A stretch of DNA of 64,000 bases from Leptidea sinapis (GCF_905404315.1 NC_066292.1:496001-560000), one strand, 5' to 3'; shown: positions 29,590 to 42,000, numbered from the stretch's first letter. The notes: generated by a model from the sequence alone, not told the origin. A program made the numbers and translations.

Positions 29590-30617
29590 TGGTCTTGATT
29601 ATCATTACATCCATCTACATCAATAATATTCACATGGGAATTATTACCTTTCGGTGCGAATGCGGTCCGATTCGGTGCATGGGAAAGTTTCGAATTTCGC
29701 TGGGCATTCTTATGCTTGAGCGTGTGACACTCACCGATCAAGTGACCGCGCTTCTTACAATACACGCATACTTTGTTACCGTTGTAAGAATTATTGTTTG
29801 AAAAGTTATTATAACTTTGGTTATAACTAGAAGGATGCGAATCATAATTATTAACTTTATAAGACTTTGTATGTCTATTCTTATTTTTATAGCACTCAGA
29901 TATTGAATGACCATTTTTATTACATATAGTACAATATTTAGAAGATTTCTGTGATAATTTATTTAAGTTAAATAACTTCTCCTCTTCTATCGCGTGAGTT
30001 ATCGCGTCGGAGAGAGTTTTAGGGTTTCTACAGCGCACAATGTGTGAAAAGTTTGAATTCATGCCTAATAAAAATGTGTTGAGAGCTAAGTCTTCCATTG
30101 CAGCAATTCTACCGATGAGTTCTTTATCACTCTCACAACTATAATGTATATCAGATTGAAGCCGTGTGAGACAGGATTCAATCCTCAATGAATATTGCGT
30201 CACATCTTCATTGGGAAGTTGTTTGCAGTTCTGCAGATCAAGTAATAAATGAGTCGAGTGTTTCTTTTCTCCGAAAGTTGATTTTAAAAACTGTTTAATT
30301 TCGGGCCAACTTCCAAATTTCTTTAGACAACAAGCTAATTGAGCTTTCCCCTCAAGTTGTGACACGATATATTTAAAAAGAACGTTCTGTTGTTCTGTAC
30401 TTGCTAAAGAAATTGCATTTTCACAATTCGTTAAAAATGCAGGAAGTGATTCGCGATCCCCATTGTATGGTTTGATGAACTTCGTCAAAAATGAGAGTGT
30501 GAGTTTTTCACTCATTTTAATTTTTGGCTTTTGGGGTGTCGCTTCTGAAAGAGAACTGTCTGAGTCGCTATTTGAATCGACTTCTACAGACTGTTCCGGT
30601 TTAATAGTTTTAGGCAT
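29580..30617 (-). CDS. gag: Errantivirus Gag
   Basis: 345-residue structural protein. The N-terminus is Ser/Asp-rich. A capsid-like helical region (about 40-220, FIKPYNGD...) resembles Ty3/gypsy Gag. Two CCHC zinc knuckles follow, C229-C232-H237-C242 and C284-C287-H292-C297, which bind genomic RNA. Between and after them is an Asn/Ser/Tyr-rich linker. Two knuckles are not universal in errantivirus Gags. The start ATG at 30617 follows an untranslated leader of about 550 bases. The stop TAA at 29580-29582 directly follows the slippery heptamer. Confidence 0.92.
   Translation of the reverse strand: MPKTIKPEQSVEVDSNSDSDSSLSEATPQKPKIKMSEKLTLSFLTKFIKPYNGDRESLPAFLTNCENAISLASTEQQNVLFKYIVSQLEGKAQLACCLKKFGSWPEIKQFLKSTFGEKKHSTHLLLDLQNCKQLPNEDVTQYSLRIESCLTRLQSDIHYSCESDKELIGRIAAMEDLALNTFLLGMNSNFSHIVRCRNPKTLSDAITHAIEEEKLFNLNKLSQKSSKYCTICNKNGHSISECYKNKNRHTKSYKVNNYDSHPSSYNQSYNNFSNNNSYNGNKVCVYCKKRGHLIGECHTLKHKNAQRNSKLSHAPNRTAFAPKGNNSHVNIIDVDGCNDNQDHLN
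29583..29589 (-). promoter_or_regulatory. -1 ribosomal frameshift site (TTTAAAC)
   Basis: On the minus strand, TTTAAAC in the gag frame fits the X-XXY-YYZ pattern and is followed at once by the gag stop TAA. A slip of -1 puts the ribosome in the pol frame, which is open from here on. This explains how pol is expressed without its own start. Confidence 0.85.
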
Positions 30618-31142
30618 TAGTTATTAATAAAATAACAAAAGCGTACAGAGCATCAGAACACGCAGACCAAATTATAAGCACACAATAAAATTGAAAATAC
30701 AAAATTGAAATATAAGCTGTATAAAATAGTAAATAAAGTTCTAAATCTTGAAAAATAAAATATAAATTCACCATTCACTTTGAAATTCACTGAGTGATTT
30801 ATTCACTTTAGGACTCTTAGTAAAGATTAGAAATAACTCACAGAATTAATAAAATCTTCATACTCGTCCAATGACCTGATGTTCTCCGTGGGACTGTCAC
30901 GGGGAGGATGGCTCCAGGTGACCTTCTGGTCACTGGTCGGAGGTCTGATGTGGTGGAACTAAGCAGGTGATGCGGGCTCACGCTTGATAGCGGAGGCTTA
31001 TCGTCGATCAACTGTTAGGAGGTGTTTAAGAGATGCTGGCTTGCAACTACAAGGCTAAGACTTAATAGCTATCTCTTACAGGATCCAGGCGTAGCTCTTT
31101 ATCCTTGACTCCGGGTCTTCCCTAACTATAGGCCTTCCCGAA
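30618..31142 (-). other. Errantivirus 5' leader
   Basis: About 525 bases between the primer-binding site and the gag start. It should hold packaging signals and the env splice donor; neither was pinned down. Confidence 0.6.
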
Positions 31143-31160
31143 ATCCCACTTCTGACACCA
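31143..31160 (-). other. tRNA primer-binding site
   Basis: TGGTGTCAGAAGTGGGAT on the minus strand begins four bases after the 5' LTR, with the TGG start expected for pairing to a tRNA CCA end. I did not assign the tRNA. Confidence 0.75.
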
Positions 31161-31164
31161 ATTT

Positions 31165-31368
31165 TGTTAGGATGGACGCGCTGGTGGCCTTTTTAAAAAA
31201 ACACTTTTTGACTCCCGAATTACTTTAATTTCCACACACAATTTTATACAGAACTTACTCACAAGACCGAGTGTAGCCAACTCTCTGCACCGCGTGGCGG
31301 CTATCGCTTTTATATAAAACTAATATGTTAACTCGGCAATTTACCTCGTATGACAATTGTTCATAACA
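31165..31368 (-). repeat. 5' LTR of the errantivirus
   Basis: 204 bases, one difference from the other LTR. It should carry promoter and poly(A) signals; the minus strand holds a TTTTATATAAAA-type stretch that may be a TATA-like core. Confidence 0.97.
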
Positions 31369-33703
31369 GTTTGTAGATTTAGAATCTGTTGTCAAATCAA
31401 ACAGGCTAACCATATAGCAATGATAACTGGCCATTATATCACCATGATTGCTTTTGTAGATTAAGAATCTGTTGAATTAATCAAACAGGATAACCATCTA
31501 ACAATGATCACTGGCCAGTATATCACCATGATTGCGTTTGTAGATTTAGAATCTGTTGTCAAATCAAACAGTCTAACCATCTAGCAATGATAACTGGCCA
31601 TTATATCACCATGATTGCGTTTGTAGATTTAGAATCTGTTGTATTAATCAAACAGACTAACCATCTAGCAATCATCACTGGCCATTATATCACCATGATT
31701 GCTTTTGTAGATTAAGAATCTGTTGAATTAATCAAACAGGCTAAGCATCTAGCAATGATCACTGGCCATTATATCACCATGATTGCGTTTGTAGATTAAG
31801 AATCTGTTGTATTAATCAAACAGGCTAACCATCTAGCAATGATCACTGGCCATTATATCACCATGATTGCTTTTGTAGATTAAGAATCTGTTGAATTAAT
31901 CAAACAGGATAACCATCTAACAATGATCACTGGCCAGTATATCACCATGATTGCGTTTGTAGATTTAGAATCTGTTGTCAAATCAAACAGTCTAACCATC
32001 TAGCAATGATAACTGGCCATTATATCACCATGATTGCGTTTGTAGATTTAGAATCTGTTGTATTAATCAAACAGTCTAACCATCTAGCAATGATAACTGG
32101 CCATTATATCACCATGATTGCGTTTGTAGATTTAGAATCTGTTGTATTAATCAAACAGGCTAACCATCTAGCAATGATCACTGGCCATTATATCACCATG
32201 ATTGCTTTTGTAGATTAAGAATCTGTTGAATTAATCAAACAGGATAACCATCTAACAATGATCACTGGCCAGTATATCACCATGATTGCGTTTGTAGATT
32301 TAGAATCTGTTGTCAAATCAAACAGTCTAACCATCTAGCAATGATAACTGGCCATTATATCACCATGATTGCGTTTGTAGATTTAGAATCTGTTGTATTA
32401 ATCAAACAGTCTAACCATCTAGCAATGATAACTGGCCATTATATCACCATGATTGCGTTTGTAGATTTAGAATCTGTTGTATTAATCAAACAGTCTAACC
32501 ATATAGCAATGATCACTGGCCATTATATCACCATGATTGCGTTTGTAGATTTAGAATCTGTTGTATTAATCAAAAAGACTAACCATCTAGCAATCATCAC
32601 TGGCCATTATATCACCATGATTGCTTTTGTAGATTAAGAATCTGTTGAATTAATCAAACAGGCTAAGCATCTAGCAATGATCACTGGCCATTATATCACC
32701 ATGATTGCGTTTGTAGATCTAGAATCTGTTGTCAAATCAAACAGGCTAACCATATAGCAATGATAACTGGCCATTATATCACCATGATTGCGTTTGTAGA
32801 TTTAGAATCTGTTGTCAAATCAAACAGGCTAACCATAAAGCAATGATCACTGGCCATTATATCACCATGATTGCGTTTGTAGATTTAGAATCTGTTGTCA
32901 AATCAAACAGTCTAACCATCTAGCAATGATAACTGGCCATTATATCACCATGATTGCGTTTGTAGATTTAGAATCTGTTGTATTAATCAAACAGACTAAC
33001 CATCTAGCAATCATCACTGGCCATTATATCACCATGATTGCTTTTGTAGATTAAGAATCTGTTGAATTAATCAAACAGGATAACCATCTAACAATGATCA
33101 CTGGCCAGTATATCACCATGATTGCGTTTGTAGATTTAGAATCTGTTGTCAAATCAAACAGTCTAACCATCTAGCAATGATAACTGGCCATTATATCACC
33201 ATGATTGCGTTTGTAGATTTAGAATCTGTTGTATTAATCAAACAGTCTAACCATCTAGCAATGATAACTGGCCATTATATCACCATGATTGCGTTTGTAG
33301 ATTTAGAATCTGTTGTATTAATCAAACAGTCTAACCATCTAGCAATCATCACTGGCCATTATATCACCATGATTGCTTTTGTAGATTAAGAATCTGTTGA
33401 ATTAATCAAACAGGCTAAGCATATAGCAATGATCACTGGCCATTATATCACCATGATTGCGTTTGTAGATTTAGAATCTGTTGTCAAATCAAACAGGCTA
33501 ACCATATAGCAATGATAACTGGCCATTATATCACCATGATTGCGTTTGTAGATTTAGAATCTGTTGTCAAATCAAACAGGCTAACCATAAAGCAATGATC
33601 ACTGGCCATTATATCACCATGATTGCGTTTGTAGATTTAGAATCTGTTGTCAAATCAAACAGGCTAACCATATAGCAATGATAACTGGCCATTATATCAC
33701 CAT
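31369..33703 (+). repeat. Satellite 2, 83/84-bp unit, right block
   Basis: About 28 tandem units continuing the 20891-22792 array in register after the four-base duplication. The GGCCAGTAT variant unit recurs at 31487, 31906, 32241 and 33077, that is every 4, 5 or 10 units. The last unit breaks off after ATATCACCAT. Some adjoining units stay open in one plus-strand frame because 84 is 28 codons; I do not regard that as coding. Confidence 0.97.
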
Positions 33704-35301
33704 AGTGCTCACTGGCGCGATGATTGTCTAATTAAACAAACAAAAGGTTCGTTACTTATAATAGAGAGTTAAGAAACACTCAATAAATATTATTTGAATA
33801 TTTAATATTGTATGAATACACTAGCGAACTCTCGAAATTTACCTTTATACCCTTTATATAACTCTGATATTATCAAAACCCATTTAAATCTTTTATTGTT
33901 TGTCGATAATTCCGTTGTATAAAAGCTATAGTAAGTTGTTCGTCAAGTAGCTGATGGAAAACGTTTAATATAGTCTGTTAGAAACGTTGCACCTTCGTAA
34001 AGTCAGGTTTAGATAGAATAATATGATTATCAAATAACTGTAATCTAACTATTATACCCCCAGGTTGTTTGTTTAGACATTTTCTAAACAAATATTCGAA
34101 TAATTTTGATAAGTCATCTGATATTACGTTAACAACATAAGTTATCTTGATAAATTACTTAATTATATCAACTAAGAATCATAGTATTATATAATCGACA
34201 TCAACATGTAAATATTGAAAGCAAAAATATCTCATTTTGTTTGAAAATGAATTACGCACTTGAAGCAATATTTTTGTTTTGTGATATTTTCGTATAAACT
34301 GGAAGCTCTAGTGCACTAAATGTTTGTTGGTAGGGCGTTTAATATACTCGTACACATAATTTTTGGCAGGCTGTCGTGTAGATACAAAGTCTACCACTGA
34401 AACGTAAATAGAAAGAAAAGCGGACAAAAAAAATTCTGCCTTATTAGAGTATCCTAAGATACGTCTCCATACTAGTTTTGAAAATTATATTTAGAAAGAA
34501 ATAATGGATTATAACTAGATAATGCATAAGGCCATTCTTACAGCTTTAACAAGTTTTAACTTTTCTGGTGTTTTGGTTCTGAAAATAACTTCATATTTTG
34601 CGGCATAAGATAAGCTTCAATCCTTAACGTTGATAAGGCTTGTCTACCATCAAATAGCCCTTATTTACTTTAAATGATAAAACTAAATTACTTCAATTGA
34701 GTTAGAATTACACTTAATAAATATATCTGTTCTCCTTCACCATTTCTTAATCACAAAAGAACTTAATTGGCAATCACACTGTAAATGCCACAAAGGTCTT
34801 CTAATTGTAATTTTACTGGGCAATTCAAAATAATCGTTACCGCGAGTGAAACGACTATTGCTAACTAATGAATTTGTTTGCTGTACCTTTTACTTTAACA
34901 ATAGAAATTCATTTACATTTGGAAAATGCTTATTTTTTTTTCTATTCATAAATATATTCGATATAAATCGAATAAATTTAGGAGACTAGGTTATTGTATG
35001 TCAATAATAGTTATAACAACAGAACTAGTACGAAATCTAGCATTTCTTGCTATAAGTCACAATTATTTAAAAATTTTGTTTTGTTTAGATTTAATAATAT
35101 ATTTCTAAAACGAATAACTTCAAATTTTTCTAAATAAGAGTTTAAAATTCTTGCACCTACATAATTTCTTTAACTAACTCTTGTTTTGTTTTGAGTACTT
35201 CTTTTTCTCATGTGTCGATCACATAAAGATCACCTTTTACAATCAATCCATGACAGAGCGCTTTGACAATTTGTGACGTATAAGTCATTACGGCACATTA
35301 T
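33704..35301. other. AT-rich DNA right of satellite 2
   Basis: No gene. One copy of repeat D (34789-34876) is present; otherwise nothing recognised. Confidence 0.4.
34789..34876 (+). repeat. Dispersed repeat D, copy 1
   Basis: GTCTTCTAAT..GTA..TTTTA.TGGGCAATT and GAAACGACTATTG..AA match 62983-63060. Confidence 0.55.
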
Positions 35302-35498
35302 CGGCCGTTTTCAATAACGTATCTCTAGTAACGGATATATTTTTTACAAGATCTTTTCTATCCATAGTTATGTTCTATATAGTTATAGTCCAATGCTTTA
35401 TGTCGATAGGTTATTGAAATGTAAGTAAGCGCAAAAGGATAGATTTGTCTACCTCTAGTAAGTTAAACGAAGGATAGGTAGGTTATTGAAAACGGCCG
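35302..35498. mobile_element. MITE-like element with 17-bp terminal inverted repeats
   Basis: Starts CGGCCGTTTTCAATAAC and ends with its exact reverse complement GTTATTGAAAACGGCCG, 197 bases in all. No ORF. TA lies one base before the left end and directly after the right end, which suggests but does not prove a TA target site. Confidence 0.75.
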
Positions 35499-35667
35499 TA
35501 AGCCATTCATAAGAATGGTGATAAAAACATGGCTGTATTGAAACATAAATAATTAAGTACCGACAGCTTTTAGGGACCTTAAGCCCGAACACGTGTGTGT
35601 AAATGTGTGGTTGCAGATATCTATACTGGGTGGTATCTCCCAGAGGGGTGGGTAGTGATTTTTTTTT

Positions 35668-35876
35668 TATGACGTTAAGGAACGAGAAGAGCACGATGTT
35701 CTGCTGATAGTAATTGAAACGCCCTGCCCTTAACAATGCAGTGCCGCTGAGTATTCCTGCAAACCCACCAATTCAGAGCGGCACTACAATTACGCCCATC
35801 ACCTTGAGACATAAGATGCTAAGTCTCATTTGCCCAGTAATTACACTAGCTACGGCGCCCTTCAGACCGAAACACA
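35668..35876 (+). repeat. Short interspersed repeat A, copy 5 (3' truncated)
   Basis: Runs from a T-run through GCCGCT..., CCTTGAGACATAAGATG and GCGCCCTTCAGACCGAAACAC, then stops. Confidence 0.85.
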
Positions 35877-36526
35877 ATAAAGAAAGGGAAGCATCAAGTC
35901 ATCAAATGAATTTTTTCGGCACACTGTTAACGTTGATAACAAACAAAATAAGTAATGATGCCATAAACTACAAAATCGTGCAAATTATTATTTGCCTTTT
36001 TAAGTTTTGACTTTTTTAAATAGATTGTAATAATTATCTAGGTAAAGTACCTATAACAATCAGTACCTAATATTATGTGAAGTTACCACATTAGTAAAGT
36101 TACCTTGAAGTATCATAATATATTTATGTGTATGTCTTTGTGTATACGCCCATGAAAACAGTTAACATAGCAGCAATGAATAATATGACTATTATATTGG
36201 TAATTTATTGCTAAGGACTCACATAGTTTCCAAGATAAGACCGGACTGGGGACAGAAACTATTCAAACGTGCCGAACTGAGATAATAAATAGTGTCCATC
36301 CTTTGAAACTTTGTCGTTCGTGTATTCAATATTATTCAAGTGGATAATTACTAGCTAAATACGTAAGACATAATAGTTTGTTATATTTAAGTTTTCTCCT
36401 TCATATCTGGGGCTAGTTATACAAATTTATTTGGTGGTTATTTATACAAGTTTAGATATATGGAGACGATAAAAAGTATAGATACTGTGAAAACTGTAAA
36501 GGGAGGGTAAAAATTGCTGGTTCTTC
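35877..36526. other. AT-rich spacer, nothing recognised
   Basis: No supported gene or repeat. Confidence 0.4.
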
Positions 36527-36836
36527 TTTTTTTATAAAAATAAGGGACGAGACGAGCAGGACGTTCAGCTGATGGTAATTGATACGCCCTGAAAATTTAA
36601 ATTCAATACCGCCCAGGATTCTTCGAAAACCCAAAAATAACTGAGTGGCACTACAATTGTGCTCGTTACCTTGATATATAAGATGGTAAGACTCATTTGC
36701 CCACTAATTTCAATAGGTACGGCGCCCTTGAGGCCGAAATACAGTAATGTTTACACATTTCTGCTTCCCGGCAGAAATGAGCGTCGTTGTAGTACCCATA
36801 ATCTAGCCTAATCTTCTCATAACAAGGCCTCCTGGC
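36527..36836 (+). repeat. Short interspersed repeat A, copy 6
   Basis: Full-length, starting GGGACGAGACGAGCAGGACG after a short T-run. Confidence 0.9.
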
Positions 36837-37114
36837 ACCATAATTGACTTTCATAAATGCAGAAATTGTTCCTTAATGAATAAAGAAATTTATTTTATAT
36901 CGAAAATGCAGGATTGGAACCGGTGCTTTTCGGGATAATAGATTAAATCGCTGTAGTGCCGCGGATAATTTATTAATAACAATTGTTAAGTCAATTTCCT
37001 AATATTCAGTTATTGGATTTGAGCATTTCATCAACTGTAAAGTAGATCCTGTAGATGGTGCCACAAACCAAAAGTTGATCAAACATTCCAAGATTTACGG
37101 ATCATGTGTCATTA

Positions 37115-37250
37115 ATTTGGCTTGTGAGAGCGCTTGGGCATATTCTGAGTGGGTTCGAATCCCTCAAAGAGCATTCTGTGGTAGAAAAAGTTAATCAAAC
37201 ATGAACAGCCCTCAGTTCTTAGAGGTCAGTTTTGAAGGGCCATTTGAGTG
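37115..37250 (+). repeat. Possible tRNA-derived SINE
   Basis: A TGGCTTGTGAGAGCGC A-box-like stretch near 37119 and a perfect B box GGTTCGAATCC at 37152-37162 have tRNA-like spacing. The sequence cannot fold into a complete tRNA, so a SINE head is more likely. The 3' limit is uncertain. Confidence 0.45.
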
Positions 37251-37603
37251 TCGTTTGAGTGCATCATTAATTTAACTCACACCGCCCGCACGCGTTCAAC
37301 GTCTTTGGACCGACATGTGACGCGCTTGAAGTCTGAATATATTTTGTGAATATGTTAACGATTTTATTTTTTTTAGTATCCATGTATTGCGGCTGCAGTT
37401 TATTTAAGAGGTAAAATTAGCAGCTTATCGGAAGGAAAGTGAACACAGCTATCTATCCGAACACCATTCAAGCGATACTAGCCTTGGAAACATGCTTTTT
37501 TAACCCGGGGTTCATCGCTAGGCAAATACGAACACAACACAAATACTCGTTACTGGGTAAAATATACCACATTGTTTATAATATATGCCTAATTTACTTA
37601 ATA

Positions 37604-37763
37604 CTAGCTGACCTGGTAAACGTTGTTTTGCCATATAAATTAAATATGTAAACCTTCCTTGAGCTTCAACAAATCTATTACAAAAGATTTCATTGAGATC
37701 GGTCGAATAGGTTAGGAGTTATTAGGTAACATACAAACATACATTCTCTTTCATATATATAGA
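37604..37763 (-). mobile_element. Short non-autonomous Helitron (160 bp)
   Basis: On the minus strand it starts TCTATATATATGAAAGAG and ends GGTCAGCTAG, and is flanked by A on the 5' side and T on the 3' side, as expected for Helitron insertion between A and T. It shares its ends with the element at 38624-39002. No Rep/helicase is encoded. Confidence 0.75.
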
Positions 37764-38623
37764 TTTATTTACATTGAAGTTTATTGCATTATTGCCTTTG
37801 TTTATAGTATTACATATATTTAAACACATTATTTATTTAGAAATACGTATTTATTTTTATTTAAGGCACATACCTTACAAGGAAATAACATCTTAACATT
37901 TTTTTTTATTAAACTCTAAACTTAAAAAAAAAACGTTTTTTTTTTGTAAATCACACACAGTGCGTGGCACTAACTGCCAGCCACGCGGGGAGGGGGTCTC
38001 TTGTTTCTATACAGAAAGTTACGTAAAACGGCAAGTCACTATATTACGTAGAAAAAAGATATATTAGTGTTTTTATTACCCATGTGGTATTTGTACCCGA
38101 TAGCAACGAACGCCGGGTTCGACACTTTAGCTTGGGCTGTATCTATATTTGTTCTTCCGGCGTATTTTTCACGAAACGTACGATTTACATAAAATGTGCA
38201 TACGTTTTGAGGAACGCTGATAACATAAAAGGATAATTTACTTTACATCAGTAATGTACAGAGACTGCAAACAGAAACATAAATTATAATAATTGAATAA
38301 AAGTCAGTTTAGCTTAATATAAAACATGTTTTTCGGTTATTAAAGTTACTTTTATTATTTATTAATTTATTTAATCAAAATATATAAAAATACAAATTAA
38401 TAATACAAAATGTTTGGTTAAAAGCTATTTAACACTGTGCCTGAACTAGGTAATCCTGTTTCAGGCGTAAAGAGCTGATATTAAAACTAAATAATCACAA
38501 TAAAAAAACTTAATAAACTAAAAAGTCATAAATTGATCTACAGTTTGAGTAAACAAGGTCTTCGGTGTTATGACTACTAACTAATACTTATAAAATATAA
38601 CTATTAGTAATTTTAACTCTACA
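37764..38623. other. AT-rich spacer between two Helitrons
   Basis: No gene. A GCGTGGC...GCCACGC hairpin lies near 37965-37990. Confidence 0.4.
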
Positions 38624-39002
38624 TCTATATATATAAAAATGAATTGCTGTTCGTTAGTCTCGTTAAAACTCGAAAACGGTTGGACCGATTTGACAAATTT
38701 AGGTCTTGAATTATTTGTGGAAATCCAGAGAAAGTTTAAAAGGTGAATAAATAGGAAAATGCTGCTAAATTAAATAAAAACAACAAATTTGTTTTTCCTT
38801 TGATGTCTCCATACATAATTTCTATGAGAGAATTTATTGACGCACGGTTTGACAGTTCTGCTGTGAAACAATTTCATTACGACAGCAGGGTGCATATTTT
38901 ACGAAGTAATTTTTGATGTTATGATAATATATTATTGACAAATTCATATAAAAACATTATTTTATTTATTATATACAGAACAACGTCTGTCGGGTCAGCT
39001 TG
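38624..39002 (+). mobile_element. Non-autonomous Helitron that seeds satellite 1
   Basis: Starts TCTATATATATAAAAATG right after an A and continues GAATTGCTGTTCGTTAGTCT, a start I recognise from lepidopteran Helitrons (Lep1-like, from memory). It ends GTCGGGTCAGCTTG followed by T. The usual last four bases CTAG read CTTG here. Length is 379 bases. Its last 94 bases are the first part of the first satellite monomer. Confidence 0.75.
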
Positions 39003-42000
39003 TTATTAATAAAATATAAAGAACGTATTTTTGATGTTATGATAATATATTATTGACAAATTCATATAAAAACATTATTTTATTTATTATATACAGAACA
39101 ACGTCTGTCGGGTCAGCTTGTTATTAATAAAATATAAAGAACGTATTTTTGATGTTATGATAATATATTATTGACAAATTCATATAAAAACATTATTTTA
39201 TTTATTATATACAGAACAACGTCTGTCGGGTCAGCTTGTTATTAATAAAATATAAAGAACGTATTTTTGATGTTATGATAATATATTATTGACAAATTCA
39301 TATAAAAACATTATTTTATTTATTATATACAGAACAACGTCTGTCGGGTCAGCTTGTTATTAATAAAATATAAAGAACGTATTTTTGATGTTATGATAAT
39401 ATATTATTGACAAATTCATATAAAAACATTATTTTATTTATTATATACAGAACAACGTCTGTCGGGTCAGCTTGTTATTAATAAAATATAAAGAACGTAT
39501 TTTTGATGTTATGATAATATATTATTGACAAATTCATATAAAAACATTATTTTATTTATTATATACAGAACAACGTCTGTCGGGTCAGCTTGTTATTAAT
39601 AAAATATAAAGAACGTATTTTTGATGTTATGATAATATATTATTGACAAATTCATATAAAAACATTATTTTATTTATTATATACAGAACAACGTCTGTCG
39701 GGTCAGCTTGTTATTAATAAAATATAAAGAACGTATTTTTGATGTTATGATAATATATTATTGACAAATTCATATAAAAACATTATTTTATTTATTATAT
39801 ACAGAACAACGTCTGTCGGGTCAGCTTGTTATTAATAAAATATAAAGAACGTATTTTTGATGTTATGATAATATATTATTGACAAATTCATATAAAAACA
39901 TTATTTTATTTATTATATACAGAACAACGTCTGTCGGGTCAGCTTGTTATTAATAAAATATAAAGAACGTATTTTTGATGTTATGATAATATATTATTGA
40001 CAAATTCATATAAAAACATTATTTTATTTATTATATACAGAACAACGTCTGTCGGGTCAGCTTGTTATTAATAAAATATAAAGAACGTATTTTTGATGTT
40101 ATGATAATATATTATTGACAAATTCATATAAAAACATTATTTTATTTATTATATACAGAACAACGTCTGTCGGGTCAGCTTGTTATTAATAAAATATAAA
40201 GAACGTATTTTTGATGTTATGATAATATATTATTGACAAATTCATATAAAAACATTATTTTATTTATTATATACAGAACAACGTCTGTCGGGTCAGCTTG
40301 TTATTAATAAAATATAAAGAACGTATTTTTGATGTTATGATAATATATTATTGACAAATTCATATAAAAACATTATTTTATTTATTATATACAGAACAAC
40401 GTCTGTCGGGTCAGCTTGTTATTAATAAAATATAAAGAACGTATTTTTGATGTTATGATAATATATTATTGACAAATTCATATAAAAACATTATTTTATT
40501 TATTATATACAGAACAACGTCTGTCGGGTCAGCTTGTTATTAATAAAATATAAAGAACGTATTTTTGATGTTATGATAATATATTATTGACAAATTCATA
40601 TAAAAACATTATTTTATTTATTATATACAGAACAACGTCTGTCGGGTCAGCTTGTTATTAATAAAATATAAAGAACGTATTTTTGATGTTATGATAATAT
40701 ATTATTGACAAATTCATATAAAAACATTATTTTATTTATTATATACAGAACAACGTCTGTCGGGTCAGCTTGTTATTAATAAAATATAAAGAACGTATTT
40801 TTGATGTTATGATAATATATTATTGACAAATTCATATAAAAACATTATTTTATTTATTATATACAGAACAACGTCTGTCGGGTCAGCTTGTTATTAATAA
40901 AATATAAAGAACGTATTTTTGATGTTATGATAATATATTATTGACAAATTCATATAAAAACATTATTTTATTTATTATATACAGAACAACGTCTGTCGGG
41001 TCAGCTTGTTATTAATAAAATATAAAGAACGTATTTTTGATGTTATGATAATATATTATTGACAAATTCATATAAAAACATTATTTTATTTATTATATAC
41101 AGAACAACGTCTGTCGGGTCAGCTTGTTATTAATAAAATATAAAGAACGTATTTTTGATGTTATGATAATATATTATTGACAAATTCATATAAAAACATT
41201 ATTTTATTTATTATATACAGAACAACGTCTGTCGGGTCAGCTTGTTATTAATAAAATATAAAGAACGTATTTTTGATGTTATGATAATATATTATTGACA
41301 AATTCATATAAAAACATTATTTTATTTATTATATACAGAACAACGTCTGTCGGGTCAGCTTGTTATTAATAAAATATAAAGAACGTATTTTTGATGTTAT
41401 GATAATATATTATTGACAAATTCATATAAAAACATTATTTTATTTATTATATACAGAACAACGTCTGTCGGGTCAGCTTGTTATTAATAAAATATAAAGA
41501 ACGTATTTTTGATGTTATGATAATATATTATTGACAAATTCATATAAAAACATTATTTTATTTATTATATACAGAACAACGTCTGTCGGGTCAGCTTGTT
41601 ATTAATAAAATATAAAGAACGTATTTTTGATGTTATGATAATATATTATTGACAAATTCATATAAAAACATTATTTTATTTATTATATACAGAACAACGT
41701 CTGTCGGGTCAGCTTGTTATTAATAAAATATAAAGAACGTATTTTTGATGTTATGATAATATATTATTGACAAATTCATATAAAAACATTATTTTATTTA
41801 TTATATACAGAACAACGTCTGTCGGGTCAGCTTGTTATTAATAAAATATAAAGAACGTATTTTTGATGTTATGATAATATATTATTGACAAATTCATATA
41901 AAAACATTATTTTATTTATTATATACAGAACAACGTCTGTCGGGTCAGCTTGTTATTAATAAAATATAAAGAACGTATTTTTGATGTTATGATAATATAT

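Larger units (their letters stand above)
22793..31368 (-). mobile_element. Complete env-bearing Ty3/gypsy element (errantivirus type)
   Basis: An 8576-base endogenous element on the minus strand with two 204-base LTRs, a primer-binding site, gag, pol, env and a polypurine tract, flanked by a 4-base duplication. Gene order and the F-like env place it with insect errantiviruses. All three reading frames are open end to end. The LTRs (TGTTAG...CATAACA) differ at one position (C at left, T at right, in GAAT[C/T]ACTTT). It is inserted in satellite 2. Whether it is active or infectious cannot be judged from sequence. Confidence 0.95.

Noticed and set aside
32006..33389. Plus-strand ORFs of 70-98 codons in satellite 2 as genes
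   Set aside because: They are runs of the 84-bp unit (28 codons) that happen to lack the TAA variant. Open frames appear and vanish with unit type.
37119..37165. tRNA gene
   Set aside because: A and B box-like words are present but no acceptor stem or anticodon arm can be formed; a SINE head is the better reading. The same holds for 61599-61653 and 62009-62019.
37439..37651. 70-codon plus-strand ORF
   Set aside because: It starts in non-coding DNA and runs into the Helitron at 37604; no domain.
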